In this document: positions 24,335 through 37,064 of the stretch, in pieces | How positions within the stretch are numbered: position 1 is the stretch's first letter | How the letters are laid out: every line of letters begins with the position of its first letter | NCBI GenBank assembly: GCA_003833135.1 | Contig: QZLH01000031.1 | Span: 1-64,000 of the forward strand | Direction: 5' to 3' | DNA from: Oehlia diaphana | Taxonomy: Eukaryota > Glomeromycota > Glomeromycetes > Glomerales > Glomeraceae | Length of the DNA stretch: 64,000 nucleotides | The notes under the pieces: generated by a model | Databases searched by the model: none | What the model was told of the DNA's origin: nothing | The model's input: the letters and a program-made list of their open reading frames with translations, nothing else | Made by a program: the position numbers and the translations under genes

Positions 24335-25755
24335 TTAAATATCCTCATCCATATATAAAGAACCGGATGTACCAATACTATAAGAATTATGATTAACATA
24401 TAAAGGGGATTGTTTATAAATTTCTTCTTTGATTTCAGAATTCATTTCGCCTGTATTAAGACTATACGTATAAGTAGAATTATGTATTGGAACAGGTGGA
24501 ATTAATAAACTATTTGATAGATTTGATGGATTTGATGGATTTGATGTATTTGATGTATTTGATGAATAATCATCTGTACTATTCTTAATAATACTTTCTA
24601 AAATTTCAACAACATCTTCAATTTTAGGACGCTCTTCGGGTTCTTGATTCCAACATTCTGTATAAAGCCTAAAATACGATTCAGGCGTTCCTTCTACCAT
24701 TTTTTCTCGAATCCCTTGAGAAATTTTTAATACAACTTGAAAATCCTTTTCACCAGCAAATGGCTCCCTTTCGCTTGATAATTCCCATAAGATCATTCCA
24801 AAACTAAAGATGTCAGATTTTTTACTTCGTTTATATTTATCTTGTATATGACATTGAGGGTCAATATAAGCAGGTGTTCCTTTTACAGAAGAATTTGATG
24901 ATGTTGAGGATTCTTCCTTTGATAAACCGAAATCTGCAATTAACATATTGCCTTTATGAACCAAAACATTTTTAGGATGCTAATATAAAGAATAAAAAAT
25001 ATTAATCAAATTTTTTTTTTTTAATATATAAAAATACAAATATTTAACTAATATGATTAATGAACTTACTAAATCTCTATGAAGTATGCCTTCCGCATGC
25101 AAGCATAATAATCCTTCGGCTATCTCAAGAGCAATACGGTATTTTTCAGGCCATGTTAACGGGTTTACAGATTTTCTTATATAATCTCGAAGATTTCCAC
25201 CGTCAGCGTATTGTAATACCATCACATAATTAGATTTAGAATCTAATAACAAAAGTTTAAAGTTAAAAAAACAAGATGATGATTTATTATTGAAAAATAA
25301 TCTCTGAAAATGACCTTTTGTTATTCCTAGAAATTGATTAATTCGATGATGATAGAATACATTTCTAAGTAGTCTGAGCTAAATAAATAAATTTAAACTA
25401 ATTATTAAAAGAAATTAAAATTAAAGGATCATTAAATAAATAAAATAAAATAAAATAAAAAATTTACCTCTCTAACAAATTCACGAGTCGTTTCATCGGG
25501 TATCGCTTTTAAAGCTTTTAAAGCAACTGTCATTCTACGGCTTTTCCAATATGCTTTATATACATTACCATAACCTCCTTCACCAACCCTTACTATGTTT
25601 GAAAATTCGGCATGATTAAAAGATTTTATACTATTTGCTTCTATTTGCGCTTCAAGCCAATCTTTATCTTTCTTAACTTTATCATCTTTCTTAACTTTAT
25701 CATCTTTATTATCTTTATTATCTTTATTATCTTTATTATCTTTATCCATACTCAA
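24335..25755 (-). CDS. TKL-like protein kinase (389 aa, 4 exons)
   Basis: Exons 25755-25468, 25378-25315, 25242-25070 and 24979-24335 join in phase with introns of 89, 72 and 90 bp. A Lys/Asp repeat head (NKD units, residues 6-30) precedes the kinase. The glycine loop VGEGGYGNVYKAYW, the ATP-binding Lys in VALKALK, HRDL joined to HPKN across the exon 3/4 junction, DFG in IADFGLS, the APE-like GTPAYIDPQC, SDIFSFGMILWELSS and RPKIEDVVEIL are all present, so the enzyme should be catalytically active. Sequence style is tyrosine-kinase-like Ser/Thr kinase. A Ser/Asn/Pro tail with FDGF-type 9-nt repeats follows the domain. The GTCATT donor of intron 2 is unusual but is forced by phase and by motif continuity (ITKD). 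Substrate unknown. Confidence 0.85.
25668..25747. repeat. TTATCTTTA-type microsatellite within kinase exon 1
   Basis: A run of ATTATCTTT units (minus strand GATAATAAA) encodes the NKD/NKDDKVKKD head of the kinase. It is in frame, so length variation would change only the number of Lys/Asp triplets. Confidence 0.7.
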
Positions 25756-26426
25756 CTTTATTTGAATAATTTGAATAATAAAAATTACTTTTGCAAAAAG
25801 TTTTTATATTTGATCGTCGTTACACAATATGTCTATTTGGCGCACATCGCACAACGAGTGTGTAACATCAGTTATGCAGAAATAGATGAAAGAAGTCCAT
25901 ATACTGATTGATTCCTTTGATTTCTTAACTTGATTATAAGGTTCCGTCAAATTTCATATTAGTCCAAACTTGGATTCTTTAATGCTATAAATCGTTAAAA
26001 ATTGTTTTTTAGGGATTAAAACGCTTATTTTAAAATAAAGAGATTATAAGGGGGAAGGGAAACAAAATTGTAGGCATTTATCGATCTGCATACTCACCTG
26101 AAATCTCGTGTTTAACTGTGCACTGATCGATTTTAAAAACTAGTTCGATCTACCATGAGTCGACTTAAAAATTAAACATCTCAAGCTTAATAAGGCAAGT
26201 CATGAGAAGACGTATTCGAGTTTTTTTAAACTACAAGGAAACCATTGTCCGGAGCAACACACAGTAACAATCACGTGTAGAATAATCACGTTACTTAGCG
26301 CTTCCGCCGCTCCGGAGTCCGGAATAATAAATAATAGACTTTAGACAAGTGTTTCCATATTTAAAGTAGGAAATTGTAGAGAAATTAATATGTATTTAAT
26401 AATAACTAAACATTATATTCAATTAG
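25756..26426. other. Intergenic, no gene recognised
   Basis: Contains the kinase gene's upstream region. Locally GC-richer around 26240-26330 (GCTTCCGCCGCTCCGGAGTCCGG), but I see no coding frame. Confidence 0.35.
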
Positions 26427-26566
26427 AATATGGTTGATAGAATTATGAAAGAATTCCCTAAATCAGTTATATGGATAACAGGACATTTACTTGGCGGAGC
26501 ACTTTCTTCATTAATAGGACTAACGTATAATATACCCGCAGTAGACTGCCAGCACGTAGATTAGGT
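26427..26566 (+). pseudogene. Fragment of an Atg15-like class-3 lipase, catalytic Ser lost
   Basis: After a TTAG acceptor-like word the frame reads MKEFPKSVIWITGHLLGGAL, then SSLIGLTYNIPAV. Class-3 lipases of the autophagic-body type have GHSLGGAL at this point; here the nucleophile Ser codon is TTA (Leu). Directly after PAV the expected short segment is missing and another frame gives RLPARRLG before GTAAGA, consistent with a small internal deletion. No further exons are recognisable on either side, so this is a relic of one exon, not a working gene. Confidence 0.7.
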
Positions 26567-28372
26567 AAGATCAGATAATATGGTCATGGTTATATTCAAC
26601 TGAAATGACTTCACAGTAATTGTAAAAACTTATTTAGTATATTATCAAAAGGGATACATAGTAAGTGTTTTAATCATATGAAACTAGTTAAACAATTTAT
26701 TTCATTTATCGGCACGTAATTATATTTTAACCAATAAATCACTTTTTTTTTGTATTTTGAAGCTTTTTTAAATTTAGTAAGCACTTTGAAAAAGTTACAG
26801 AAATTGATGGACTCACCTAGTCAAAAGTGTAATATTGTGGAAAAGACATTATTGATTTAATTGATCGATTAAATCATTTGATGAAATTTAAGAAGATTTA
26901 AAATTAATAATAAAATGCTTAAATTTTTATTGCAAATATGTATTACGTAATAAAGGTTAGTAAAGTGCTTAATGTTTTAAAACATGTTTTTTTGGCATCC
27001 CTAATAATAATGTTTGGAATTCTTTATTAAAAGGATATTATTATAAATAATTATTTAAACCATTGTTTCAAGTGATACCTAATACTTGCCGTCGGAATTA
27101 ATTTCGGAATATGAAGTTTATACCGTAGATAATTTGTAATCCGTAAATCTATAATGCTGATCTTGATGATAAACCCATAAATTCGTAATTGGAAATTCCG
27201 CCCCCGAATAAAAAAAAATTGGATCATTAGAAGTTAGAACGTTTGCTTAACGTAAAATTAATTTATGATATTTGCCAATGTTGCACCAATAACAAGCAAT
27301 AATACGAAATTTCATAACATTTCATAATGACAAATGTCATTAATTTGTCATTTTGTCAATTACTTAACCTGCCAAAATTAAAAGTAAAATTCCTATAGTC
27401 GACAGCATTAAGATCACATGATTCAAATAATTGCTCACAATAATGTCATGTGACAATTGTGACATACATGATTTTCATTATTTAGTTACTTATTATTCTC
27501 TCTTTTTACATTATTTTCTTTTTGTAAATTGCCTTAATCCCGTAGAATATAACTTGCATAGATTATAACAAAAAATATTTTCATTCTAATTATTTTTTAC
27601 ATTTATTATTTAATGTCATATCGTCCTACTCTTCCTATATTACATATATTGGGGGAATGAAACCTAAATAATTATTCAACCTTCGCTTTTAATTTCTGGT
27701 ATCTCCATTGCATTTATTTATTTCTTCAATATTGGCCCCTGATATTACAATTTACTCAAAGCTAAATATGTATGTTATCATTTTTTTTTCTCCTTTTTTC
27801 CTTATCATTTTCTTCCTTATTCAAAACGGACATATATTTATAAGTTGATCTACCGGTAATGTTTCGGCATGTGAACTGAACTTTTCGTAGTAATAATTTT
27901 GATCTTTTGTTAATCGCGAAAAAAAAATGTTTCTCGGTAAACTTATACTAATTAGGTAATCATTCCTAATTTGTAAATTCATAATATTACCGCATGATTA
28001 TTGAGATTCCTTTTTAATAAAAAGTTTTTTTTAGTAACAGATTCGAAAATCATATTAAAAGTAATCTGAAACTTGTATATACTATTGACTATCTTTTGTC
28101 GATCATTTTTTCATTTAAAATGATATATTTCCCGTCATAAAAAATAGGTTCGTCAAATTTTTTCAAAAAAAAAAAATAAAAAATAAAAACGAATTCTCTT
28201 CTTTAATAACCAAAGATTATATCTTTCGGTTTATTCGTTAATTTTTTTTTTTTTAAGTAGCTATTTGAAAAAATCTATTATTATAATGCTTATTATTTAT
28301 TAACGAAATCTTTAATAAATTTATTCACATATAAACTTTTAATATTTTAAAAAATAATATAATTAATAAAAG
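26567..28372. other. Intergenic, no gene recognised
   Basis: AT-rich, without coding similarity. At 27300-27420 the words AATGTCATTAATTTGTCATTTTGTCAATTAC form a short local repeat of TGTCA. The part upstream of 28373 should carry the promoter of the membrane-protein gene. Confidence 0.35.
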
Positions 28373-29012
28373 ATGTCAAATATACAATCCCCAGTACTTA
28401 CGTCAGATACAAAGGATCAAACGGAAAAAGTTAATAGTTTTAATCTGTCAATGCTAATTGGCTTATTGATTATCACGATAGCTGTATTAATTATCGTGAG
28501 TATAATTATGAATATTTGGATGAAAAAAAAGCAATCAAGAATTGTGGTAAGTAAAAAAAAATAATTTAGATTTTGTCATCTTAATTCTTTTTTCTAACTT
28601 TTTTTAATCATTTTAGCCATATGTTCATGAGAAACATTTACCTACCGTTACAAGTAAAGACAGTAAAACTGATAAACTTTTGTCATTACACCTTTTAACT
28701 CCACCAAAACTTGTATTTAATAAAGAAACAACATTACCAGTTTATCGTAAAACTGATACATGGGATCGATATCTTAAAATGATTCAATCCCCTGCTAAAT
28801 TAAATGATATTGTACGTACAATGAAAATTGAACATTCTCCTTTAAGTAATGTTGTCAATAACTTCCCAGAAAATACAGAAAATATTAATACAAATGATAA
28901 TGGAAAAATTTCTTATGATAATAATAAAAATTGTTATGATCATATTCTTCAACGAGAGCCATTGCATTTACAACAAAAAACATATAATCTTAATGATTAC
29001 TATTATATTTAA
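28373..29012 (+). CDS. Single-pass membrane protein of unknown function (189 aa, 2 exons)
   Basis: Exons 28373-28546 and 28617-29012 join in phase 0 through a 70-bp GTAAGT..TTTTAG intron. Residues 1-25 are polar, residues about 26-48 (MLIGLLIITIAVLIIVSIIM) form a transmembrane helix, and a basic stretch (MKKKQSR) follows, so by the positive-inside rule the long C-terminal part should be cytosolic. The tail contains TDTWDRYLKMIQSPAKLND and an Asn-rich low-complexity region. There is no cleavable signal peptide. I recognise no family; the layout is that of a small anchored adaptor, which is only a guess. Confidence 0.75.
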
Positions 29013-30012
29013 TTTTGGAGGTTAACCTCTTTTTCTTTATTCTTGATCTATTTATAATTTTGGATCAAATTCAATAATTACTAATTTGTGAAATAATTTA
29101 ATAATTTAATCTATTTGTAATTTTTTTTTAGACAAAATATCTATAATTTAAAATAATTTTCCATATTTTTTCAAATCAAAAGACAATCGGATAATTTCTG
29201 ATTGGATAAGTTATTTTTATCTTTATTTGAAAGAATGATGAAAACCAAAATTAAATCTTTTAATAATAAAGTGAGATTTAGTTTAATAAAAAAAACTTAC
29301 TATTTTTAATATAATACATAAATAAATTTCAAAAAAAATAAAAAAATAGTAAAAGAATAAATTTATAATTCTAATATGTAATATTTTGCATTTAAAAAAT
29401 TTTTTAAATTTTGATGTCATATGTCTGAAATGAGATCTCCCTAGCAATTAAATCACGAGATGAGTTACTAAGGATGTATTGCCAATTTTTGAAATGATTT
29501 TTTTAAAAAAATTATAAACCTTTAGGTACAGTAAGTGAAATTGCTTCCGGACCGATTTGGACCGATCGGACCGAACCGATTAAACAGATTCAAATTTATT
29601 ATTCTGACACGAAACATTTACTCGTAAATCAAATTAATATGCATAAAATGTGATCGCTCTTTTTGAAGCGTGAACTTTTTTGTCAATTTTTGAGATGACC
29701 CTTAAAATTTCTCAAATTCATTATTAAGCAGCCGAAAAACTATTTGCAGTACGATTATCGAGCAAATTCAAAACGCGTTTTACATATTTTTAAGATTTTA
29801 TAATTGCTCACATTAATTAATCGTTTCGCAATTCACATTATCAAAGAAATTAAACCACCCTCCTTTTTGAGTCTTTTAATAATTAACTTTCATGTTACAA
29901 ATTGATTAATATCAAAAATCTTTAAAAAGGAATGAATCTGAGTAAGAAACTCCATATAATTTCATTCATAAAAAAAACTCTACTTGCTAATTAAATAAAA
30001 ATAAAAGTAATC
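29013..30012. other. Intergenic with a short GC-richer repeat
   Basis: No gene. At 29545-29580 the sequence GGACCGATTTGGACCGATCGG and following bases form overlapping repeats of GGACCGA, similar in style to subterminal repeats of DNA transposons in this window. CATATAA about 60 bp before 30013 may be a TATA-like element for the next gene. Confidence 0.35.
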
Positions 30013-30487
30013 ATGGATCGAAATTTTATTTTTGTATTCATTTTATTGGCTACGTTTACCATTATCAATGCCATTCCGTTTTATAAAAGAGCGGCCTCCT
30101 TTGGTCCATGTCCTAACGTAGTAGATACATTCTCTGTAAAAATAGACCCTGATCCACTTAAGTCTCCACATCTCACAACTTTTACTATTACTGGAAAAGG
30201 GGTGACTGGTCTAATTATCGGCCCACTTGCCTCACTTGTTGTTACAATAGGTGCTACAGTTCAAGTACAAACTCCCAGTGTATTTCCTGTTTGTAATGCA
30301 ACTAATTGTCCAATTTTTTCTGGAACCGAGTATACTTACATCAGGCACATTTCTACTAAACGCCATTATACCTCCATCATATCAAATTGTATTGACTATT
30401 GGAAATTTAAATAGTAGTTCACCACAAATGTTATTTTTAAATAATCAAATCCTCGCTTGTGCAATGGCTAATATTAAGAATTCTTAA
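30013..30487 (+). pseudogene. ML-domain (NPC2-like) secreted lipid-binding protein with one frameshift
   Basis: Residues 1-20 (MDRNFIFVFILLATFTIINA) are a signal peptide. The following sequence, with GPCPNVVDTFSVKIDPDPL and VFPVCNATNCPI, fits an MD-2-related lipid-recognition domain, a family that binds sterols or phospholipids. After EYT the similarity continues in the +1 frame with TSGTFLLNAIIPPSYQIVLT and ends LACAMANIKNS at 30487. The two halves overlap around 30335-30345, where one extra T would explain the shift. An intron cannot explain it, since the space is too short. It may be a true mutation or a base-call error; if an error, this is a normal gene of about 157 residues. Confidence 0.75.
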
Positions 30488-31052
30488 ATTTAATTTAGTT
30501 TATTTTATAAATTATTTTTGAAAAGTTCATCTTTTTTCCGAGACTGCTCATCAATGTAATAGGCTTTGGTGGTAAAGGAGGAGGAGTCAAGGAACGTGAC
30601 TTATCCATCCATCCAATCCTGCTTGTTTATATGTAGTGTTGATGCATCTCTCGAATATAGTTTATTATCGGCGTAAATGCCAAATTTATTTGTAATATAA
30701 TTATTATCACAAAAGTGAATATACAGTTAAACTTCGAGTACCGATATTCTTATACACCAATAAATGGTCAATTGTCTTTTCATAATTAATAAAAGAATTT
30801 TGTTATACCGATATTACATGTAATGATACTGACTACCGATAATCTAAGTTACACCAGCATGTGACTTAAACTGCTTTTTAAATACGTAACCTTTATGTCA
30901 TTTTACAAAATTTCGATGCTTTTTTTGGTTAATTATGTGACACAAACTTTTCCAGTCATAGAAGGTGAGTGACATAGCCATATATTTATAGATAAAATTA
31001 ATGATTGCCTCTCGTTTTTATTTTGATATTAATGTAAAAAAATTTTTTAAAA
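30488..31052. other. Intergenic, possible small element
   Basis: ATACAGTTAAACTTCG at 30721 and the reverse complement of GTGACTTAAACTG at 30861-30873 could be decayed ends of a small pogo-like element, but the inverted similarity is weak. Otherwise nothing is recognised. Confidence 0.3.
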
Positions 31053-33939
31053 ATGAATAATGAACCAGAAAAAGCTCCGGAAAAACTTCCGGAATTAATT
31101 TGTGACTCTCCGGATTATCCTAAATTAACAATACGATGGTAATGAATGATATCATTATGACTTCATCAAGTTCATCCTTGATCTAATTCTTTAAATTCTA
31201 AAGAAAGTTTTTATACCGTAGGTTTCACGCGGTTGATATTCCAATATTTGATCCAAATAAGCCGAATGAACAATGTGATGATAAAGATCCAGTTGAATGG
31301 ATACCATTTTCTAAACGCGATTCTAAAGCACTAGAAAAAGCATTTAAATCTGGTCAAACCGACAAGGAAGTGCTAGTGAATGAAGATTTTTTGTTTGCAG
31401 TTGATATCGAAAGTCGAGAAATTAGTCCAGTATGTAACAAATTAAATAATATCAAAAAAAAACTCGTTAAATTTCGTTAAATTAAATTAAACTTTTATAA
31501 TAGCTTTACTGGTCTGGTCCTGTCTATCCGGTAGCACGTGCAACGTGGTTTTATCAGAATGAATCAAGTAAAATTATTCCCTGTGATGAAAGTTTAGCTA
31601 TACAAATAGAACAAGGATATATGTGAGTAATATAAATTTATTTTCTTTTTTCCCAACTAATAAATGCAAATTATGTTTACTATAGAGAAAATAAAGCATG
31701 GGAACCACCTGTAGAAATTATAGGACCCGATGGAAATATTAAAATTATACCAAGTCCTGAAAAAAGATGGAATTTAACCGGAAGATTAGAATCCCGACAT
31801 GTTATTTATTCTACGCCAACGACTGCATGGTTAATAACGTAAGTTTTTGAATCATAAAATTTAATTATAAATTTGGTTTTCGATAAAAAAAAAAAAAATT
31901 TGTTTTTATAGAGATGGTATGGCAGGAAAGTTATCAAGGTCGATTTTTTCAACATTTACCAATGGGAAAAATTTAGGAGGATTAAGATTAATTAGAGGAT
32001 ATGAAGAATTAGTGAACCTTATTTCAAATGTTGATACAAGTAAAGACAAACGTAGAGAAGAATATTATTCTTCCCTTGATAGAGATCAAACACCTGAAGC
32101 AAGAAAAAGAGCATTGGAAAGAAGACGACAATTACAAGAAACTGAAGATTATGATAATGAAGAAAGCGATGGGATTAGAGAAATTGATCATTTAATTCTA
32201 GTTATTCACGGGTAAGTACTGGATAGTTTTATGTTTTATTTTACTTTTTTATGGTGTCAATATGGTGTATTTATTTAGTGTTGGACAGAAATTGACCGAA
32301 CGAGCTGGATATACGAATTTCGTTCATGGTATTTCGACTTATTAAATAATCAATTTTTTTTATATGAAGCATTTATTGATTTATAATACCAAAAAAAATT
32401 TTAAACATGAAGATGTGAATATCCTTAGAAAAACCTTAAAGAACGTATATTCTAATAATCCACCACCAGAATGTAAAAGCAGACTTCCACCAAACTTTGA
32501 TAAGAAAAAAGGTTCTCAATATGGCAACGGAGTCCAGGTACTTCCTGTTCATTGGAGACAAGAAATCAAGGTAATTTAATATTTTTATCTTATAAAATTA
32601 AAATTCCATTTAGTAATAAAGTACTTTTTTTCTATAAAAAAAAGTTTGGAATAGCGTCGGAAGATGAAGATATACAAGATTTGGAAGGAGAGTGTACACT
32701 TGACGATATTACATTAGATGGAGTTCCAGGTTTAAGAGTTTTGATTTCTGACGTGTTAATGGATGGTAGAAATTAATTCTTATTGTGGACTTGATATCGC
32801 TATAATATTGGTGTTTTTTAACTTTTTTTTTTTAAAAAAAAATTTCTTTGTGTAGTTTTATTATATATGACACCAAAATATAGACAATTAATTGTACGAA
32901 CGGTAACGGAAGAAATAAATAGAGTATATCGTTTGTTTATAGAACATAATCCAAATTTTGAAAAAATAGGGGGAAAAGTATCTATGTACGGACATTCTCT
33001 TGGATCGATAATAGCATTTGATGTTTTGTGCCATCAACCACCATTATTTAATTTATCAAATGCTGTATTTGGAATATTTGATGATAAATTTCAAGAGGAG
33101 AATAGTAATGATGGAGGAGAGCAAATTTATGAAGATATTATTAAGTTGGATTTTCCTGTTTGGAATTTTTTCGCTGCGGGATCACCTATTGGTTTGTTTT
33201 TGATGCTTAAAGGACTTAAGATTGGTTCTAGAAAATATTTGATTGATGCAGAGAAAACTAATAATAAAAAATCCAAAATTACGACATCGATTCCTTATTG
33301 TTATCCCGCTGTTAAAAATTTATATAATCTATTTCATAGAGCAGATCCAATTGCATATAGAATAGGTATGTTCAATTAAATTTGTTTTCTTAATATCTCT
33401 TATTATTATGACACTAATTTTCTTTCTTTTAAAATTAAAAAGAACCTCTTGTATCTCGTAGATATACAACATCCTTAAAGCCGGCATCAATTCCGTATCA
33501 TAAAGGTGGTCTTAAAGGAGTTACAATAGGGATTACAAGTATGATTTCATCAGTTTTTTCTAAACGAAAAAAATCAACAACATCAAGTAGTTCATCATCT
33601 GCCACAAATTCAAGATCCGGATCAATGGATGTTTCAAGAAAATCAATAGATGAAAGTCAAATAACTACAATTAATACACAAACAAATTCTAGTAGAAATA
33701 TAATTATTAATTCTCCAATTAATAAATCATCATCATCATTTGAAGATTTAAACGGAGCTGATAAAATTAAAAGTTTAAATTCTACAGGTAGAATTGATTA
33801 TTGTTTACAAGAAGGTATATTAGATGTTAGTTATATCACTGCTATTTTTGTACATCTTAATTATTGGAGTGATAGTGATATTTCTTATTTCATCTTAAAA
33901 GAAATTTATGGGAACATTTATGATGAAGAAAATGATTAA
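31053..33939 (+). CDS. DDHD-domain phospholipase A1-like protein (733 aa, 10 exons)
   Basis: Exons 31053-31138, 31222-31429, 31504-31622, 31686-31838, 31912-32211, 32279-32328, 32413-32570, 32645-32765, 32856-33365 and 33443-33939 agree in phase (2202 nt). The N-terminal part has RWFHAVDIPIFDP and YWSGPVYPVARATWFY, typical of the phosphatidic-acid-preferring PLA1 family. A first lipase block has LILVIHGVGQKL, then MYGHSLGSIIAFD at about residue 430, the GxSxG nucleophile elbow. The DDHD region follows: FHRADPIAYRIEPLVS, then DYCLQEGILDVSYITAI and FVHLNYWSDSDISYFIL near the C-terminus. The family hydrolyses phospholipids on cytosolic membranes and acts in mitochondria and ER-Golgi traffic. All motif residues seen look intact. 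A Ser-rich insert lies at about 570-650. Confidence 0.9.
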
Positions 33940-35329
33940 ATTTATTTACTATGCTAACATATAGTATATACTGTATGGTTGTATATAATTGCATTAGCAA
34001 ATGGAATTTAAGGATAATTGGGATTGAAAAATTTGTTATATATCATGTCTTTCCCATTTTTCTCTTTTTATTTTTTTGTATTATTTAATAATATGATCTT
34101 ATTTTTATCTATTAAAAAACAGTCAACTATATAATATATAATCTAATTATTTCTAACAATAAATTATGGAAAAAAAAATATTTAAAAATATATATTTAAA
34201 TTTAATATATGAACTAATCTATCTAATAATAGTTTAATTCTAGTTTTTTTTTTAATTTAAATTTATTTAATTTTCTTAAAATAATAATTAATTATTAAAT
34301 TTATTAATTATTAAACTAATTTTTTTTTTTATAATTAATATATATAAAAATAAATAAAACAATAACTATTATTACAAATTATACAATTTTTATAAAATAA
34401 TAATAATATAATAAAAGTTAATTTTTGTAAAACCTTTCAGTTAATATTTATAAAAAAAGAATTTTCCACCTTTTTTTTACTATAATAATAAAAAAAATTT
34501 AGTAGTAAAAATATTTTAAAATAATAATATTTATTATAATAAATCTTATAAACTAATTCATTATAGTGAGAAAATTAATTTATTTATTAAATATAATAAA
34601 TAAAAATAAATTTCCATTAAAAATCTTATAATTATAATATATATTTTATCTTTTATAATTATATCAGTTAAATATTTAAAATATTTTATTATCAGTTATT
34701 AAAATCTATTTTAAACAATTGAAATCTATAGTTACTATTATACTTATCCTTAAAAATCTTATCAGTTATATTAAATAGTATATTTATAGTTACAATTACA
34801 GTTAACCCTTATTATAACAAACTTTAGATTCCAAACCTCAACTTCACTATAAGGCTATGATAAAGATTTTAAGAGATTTGATTGGTTAATTCATTATAAC
34901 AAAGGGAAATTTATTATAGTTGTAAAAAATTTACTATATCAAGAGTTCAATATATTATGATTTATCTGTATATAAAAAAAAATATTTTTTTTTTAATTGC
35001 AATATATTTGGTAATTTATTAAAATTAAATAAAATTAAAAATAATTTATAGAAATTTAATAATCATCTTAATCCAATATTATTAATTACTAAACTATTCA
35101 TTATATTATGAATAAATATTTCATATGTATATTATCAAGTAATAATTATTGTTCAAAAAGTTTATATATTTAATTATGAAAATTTGTATTTTATACATTA
35201 TGCTTATAATGCATCCATATGCAATTTTTTTAAAAATTATTAAATTTATTTTTAATAGATGTATAATCAGCGTCCATGCATAATTTTTTAATGTGCAGTC
35301 AATAAGGTTATTTGCCAAAACCTAGGGGT

Positions 35330-35520
35330 CTAGACAAGATGGCATTTTGCCGAAAAGTAAAATTCAGCCAAAATTATATTAAAGTTATATTAAAAAATTG
35401 TCAAAATTCTGGAAAAAGGCAAAACTGCTGAAACTTATTATAAATATTGAAACTGCTGAAACTCTGCCAAAATTATAATAAATTTATAGTAAAATTTTAG
35501 CGAAACTAATCGTCCTTAGC
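35330..35520 (+). repeat. Dispersed repeat, copy 1 (related to 52020-52185)
   Basis: Shares ordered words with 52020-52185: TAGACAAGAT.GCATTTT, AAACTTATTATAAATA.T, AAACTGCTGAAA.TCTGCCAAAATTAT and AAATTTATAG.AAAATTTT. Same orientation, roughly 75-80 percent alike by eye. Non-coding, with a CTGCTGAAA-type internal repeat. Confidence 0.7.
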
Positions 35521-35902
35521 AGTTAAAATTTTTATATACCCATTTAGACTATTTTGATCAACAATAAACTATATTATTTCTCACACTTTTTTTCTCTTTC
35601 ATTTACTTTTTTCTTATCTTCTTTTCTTCTCATTAAATATTACTATCCTTTACTCTTTTCTTTTCTATAAATACAATTAATATAAATGATTCAGAATTTT
35701 TTTTAAGTAATGATGTTAAAGTTGCCATCTGAAATTAAAGAATTTCACTATTTACCAAAACTGAAATGGTGAAATTAATTTAAAAAAATAGTTAATTCTA
35801 AAATGCTAAAACTATTCAAAATTCTGATTGGCTATTATAAGATCATGTGACTAAAATTAAATTTTTACCAGTATTATAACTGTATTTTAATTTCATAATT
35901 CT

Positions 35903-36072
35903 GGCTCTATAACAATCTTTCTGATATATGTAACTTTGATTTAAGCCTATGTTTGTTTTATGTAATATATATACTATGTAAAGAATTTATGCATTTTTAT
36001 GTACTAATATTATACAAAGTGAGCATAGATTTAAAACAAAGTTACATGTATCAGAAAGATCACTACAGAGCC
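35903..36072. mobile_element. MITE of about 170 bp with long terminal inverted repeats
   Basis: Left terminus 35903-35938 (begins GGCTCTATAACAATCTTTCTG) and right terminus 36037-36072 are inverted copies over at least 36 bp with few mismatches; weaker pairing continues inward (TTTAAGCCTATG against CATAGATTTAAA). No target duplication is obvious. Non-coding. Confidence 0.7.
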
Positions 36073-36873
36073 ATATATGGACTGATCATACATATTTCAT
36101 TAAGTACATTTGTGATATAACCTGATCTGTACTATTAAAATACGAGATAACTCAAATTTAGATTTAATCATCATTTTAATTAATGAGAAAATTTTTTTAT
36201 TATTAAAATCGCAAATTTTAGATTAGTTGTAGATTAGTTTGAAAAGGTTAATTATGAAATCAAGAAATATTGAAAATTTGGAAGAAGTTGTTTTTGTAAT
36301 ATTTATTGCTTTTTTATTTTTACTTTCAAGTTTAAAGATTTTTAATAAAAAAAAATAAAAATTATATAAAAGACCTTTTTATAATACTTTAATCAGTCTT
36401 GGATATTATTCACAAAATGTCAAGTATACATAAAAAGTTGTCAAAGCGTTATTCAATATCAAATTCCTAATGGAGTAATGGATACTATTAATGAATTTTT
36501 TGAGACGTAAATCAGCATAGATCTGCAAATAATATTTACTACTATTTCTATACAGATTTATGACTTCACTAGAAAAATTTGAAAAAAAAAATTTTATTAT
36601 GATTTTTGGTAAAATTTCAGAAAATAAAAATTCAAGAATAAAATTCTGCAAAAATCTTCAAAAATTAAACATATGAAAAAATTCAAGATTAAATTCTATG
36701 AAAAATTTAAGAACAAATTCTGCAAAAAAATTTAAGAATAAAGTTTTGCAAAAATTTTCAAAAAAAAATAAATTATTTACTGATCACCACAGTCATTATT
36801 ATATATTATATTTTTTTAATATACAGTGGACGTCAAAACAAATGCACCAAAATTTACAAATTACTAAATCACA

Positions 36874-37064
36874 TGGTATTTAATCATTTATTTATATATC
36901 AACGTTATATTTACTAATTATTTAACATATCATATGATCTTCATATTACATCAATTTTAATAATAATTATTAAACCAGATTTTTTATAATCACATGGTTT
37001 TTGTTAAAATATTGGTGCATTTAATTTGCCGCTTTATTATATATTACGAATTTATTAAAAAAAA
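36874..37064 (+). repeat. 191-bp sequence identical to 37523-37713, left of the gap
   Basis: By eye every base from 36874 to 37064 matches 37523-37713, offset 649. The copies abut the two sides of the N run. This is best explained by two overlapping contigs that were scaffolded with a gap instead of merged. Confidence 0.85.

Larger units (their letters stand above)
33940..36823. other. Extremely AT-rich intergenic block
   Basis: No gene. From 34100 to 35300 the sequence is nearly pure A/T with long T and A runs. CAGTTAACCCTTATTATAAC at 34799 resembles a pogo-type terminal sequence, but no partner end was found. Two repeats inside (35330-35520 and 35903-36072) are listed separately. Confidence 0.45.

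Noticed and set aside
30721..30873. Possible small pogo-like element (CAGTTAAACT ... inverted CAGTTTAAGT)
   Set aside because: Only about 10 bp at the ends match and the interior does not pair; boundaries cannot be defended.
34799..34960. CAGTTAACCCTTATTATAAC as a transposon end
   Set aside because: It resembles a pogo terminus, but no inverted partner was found within several kilobases.
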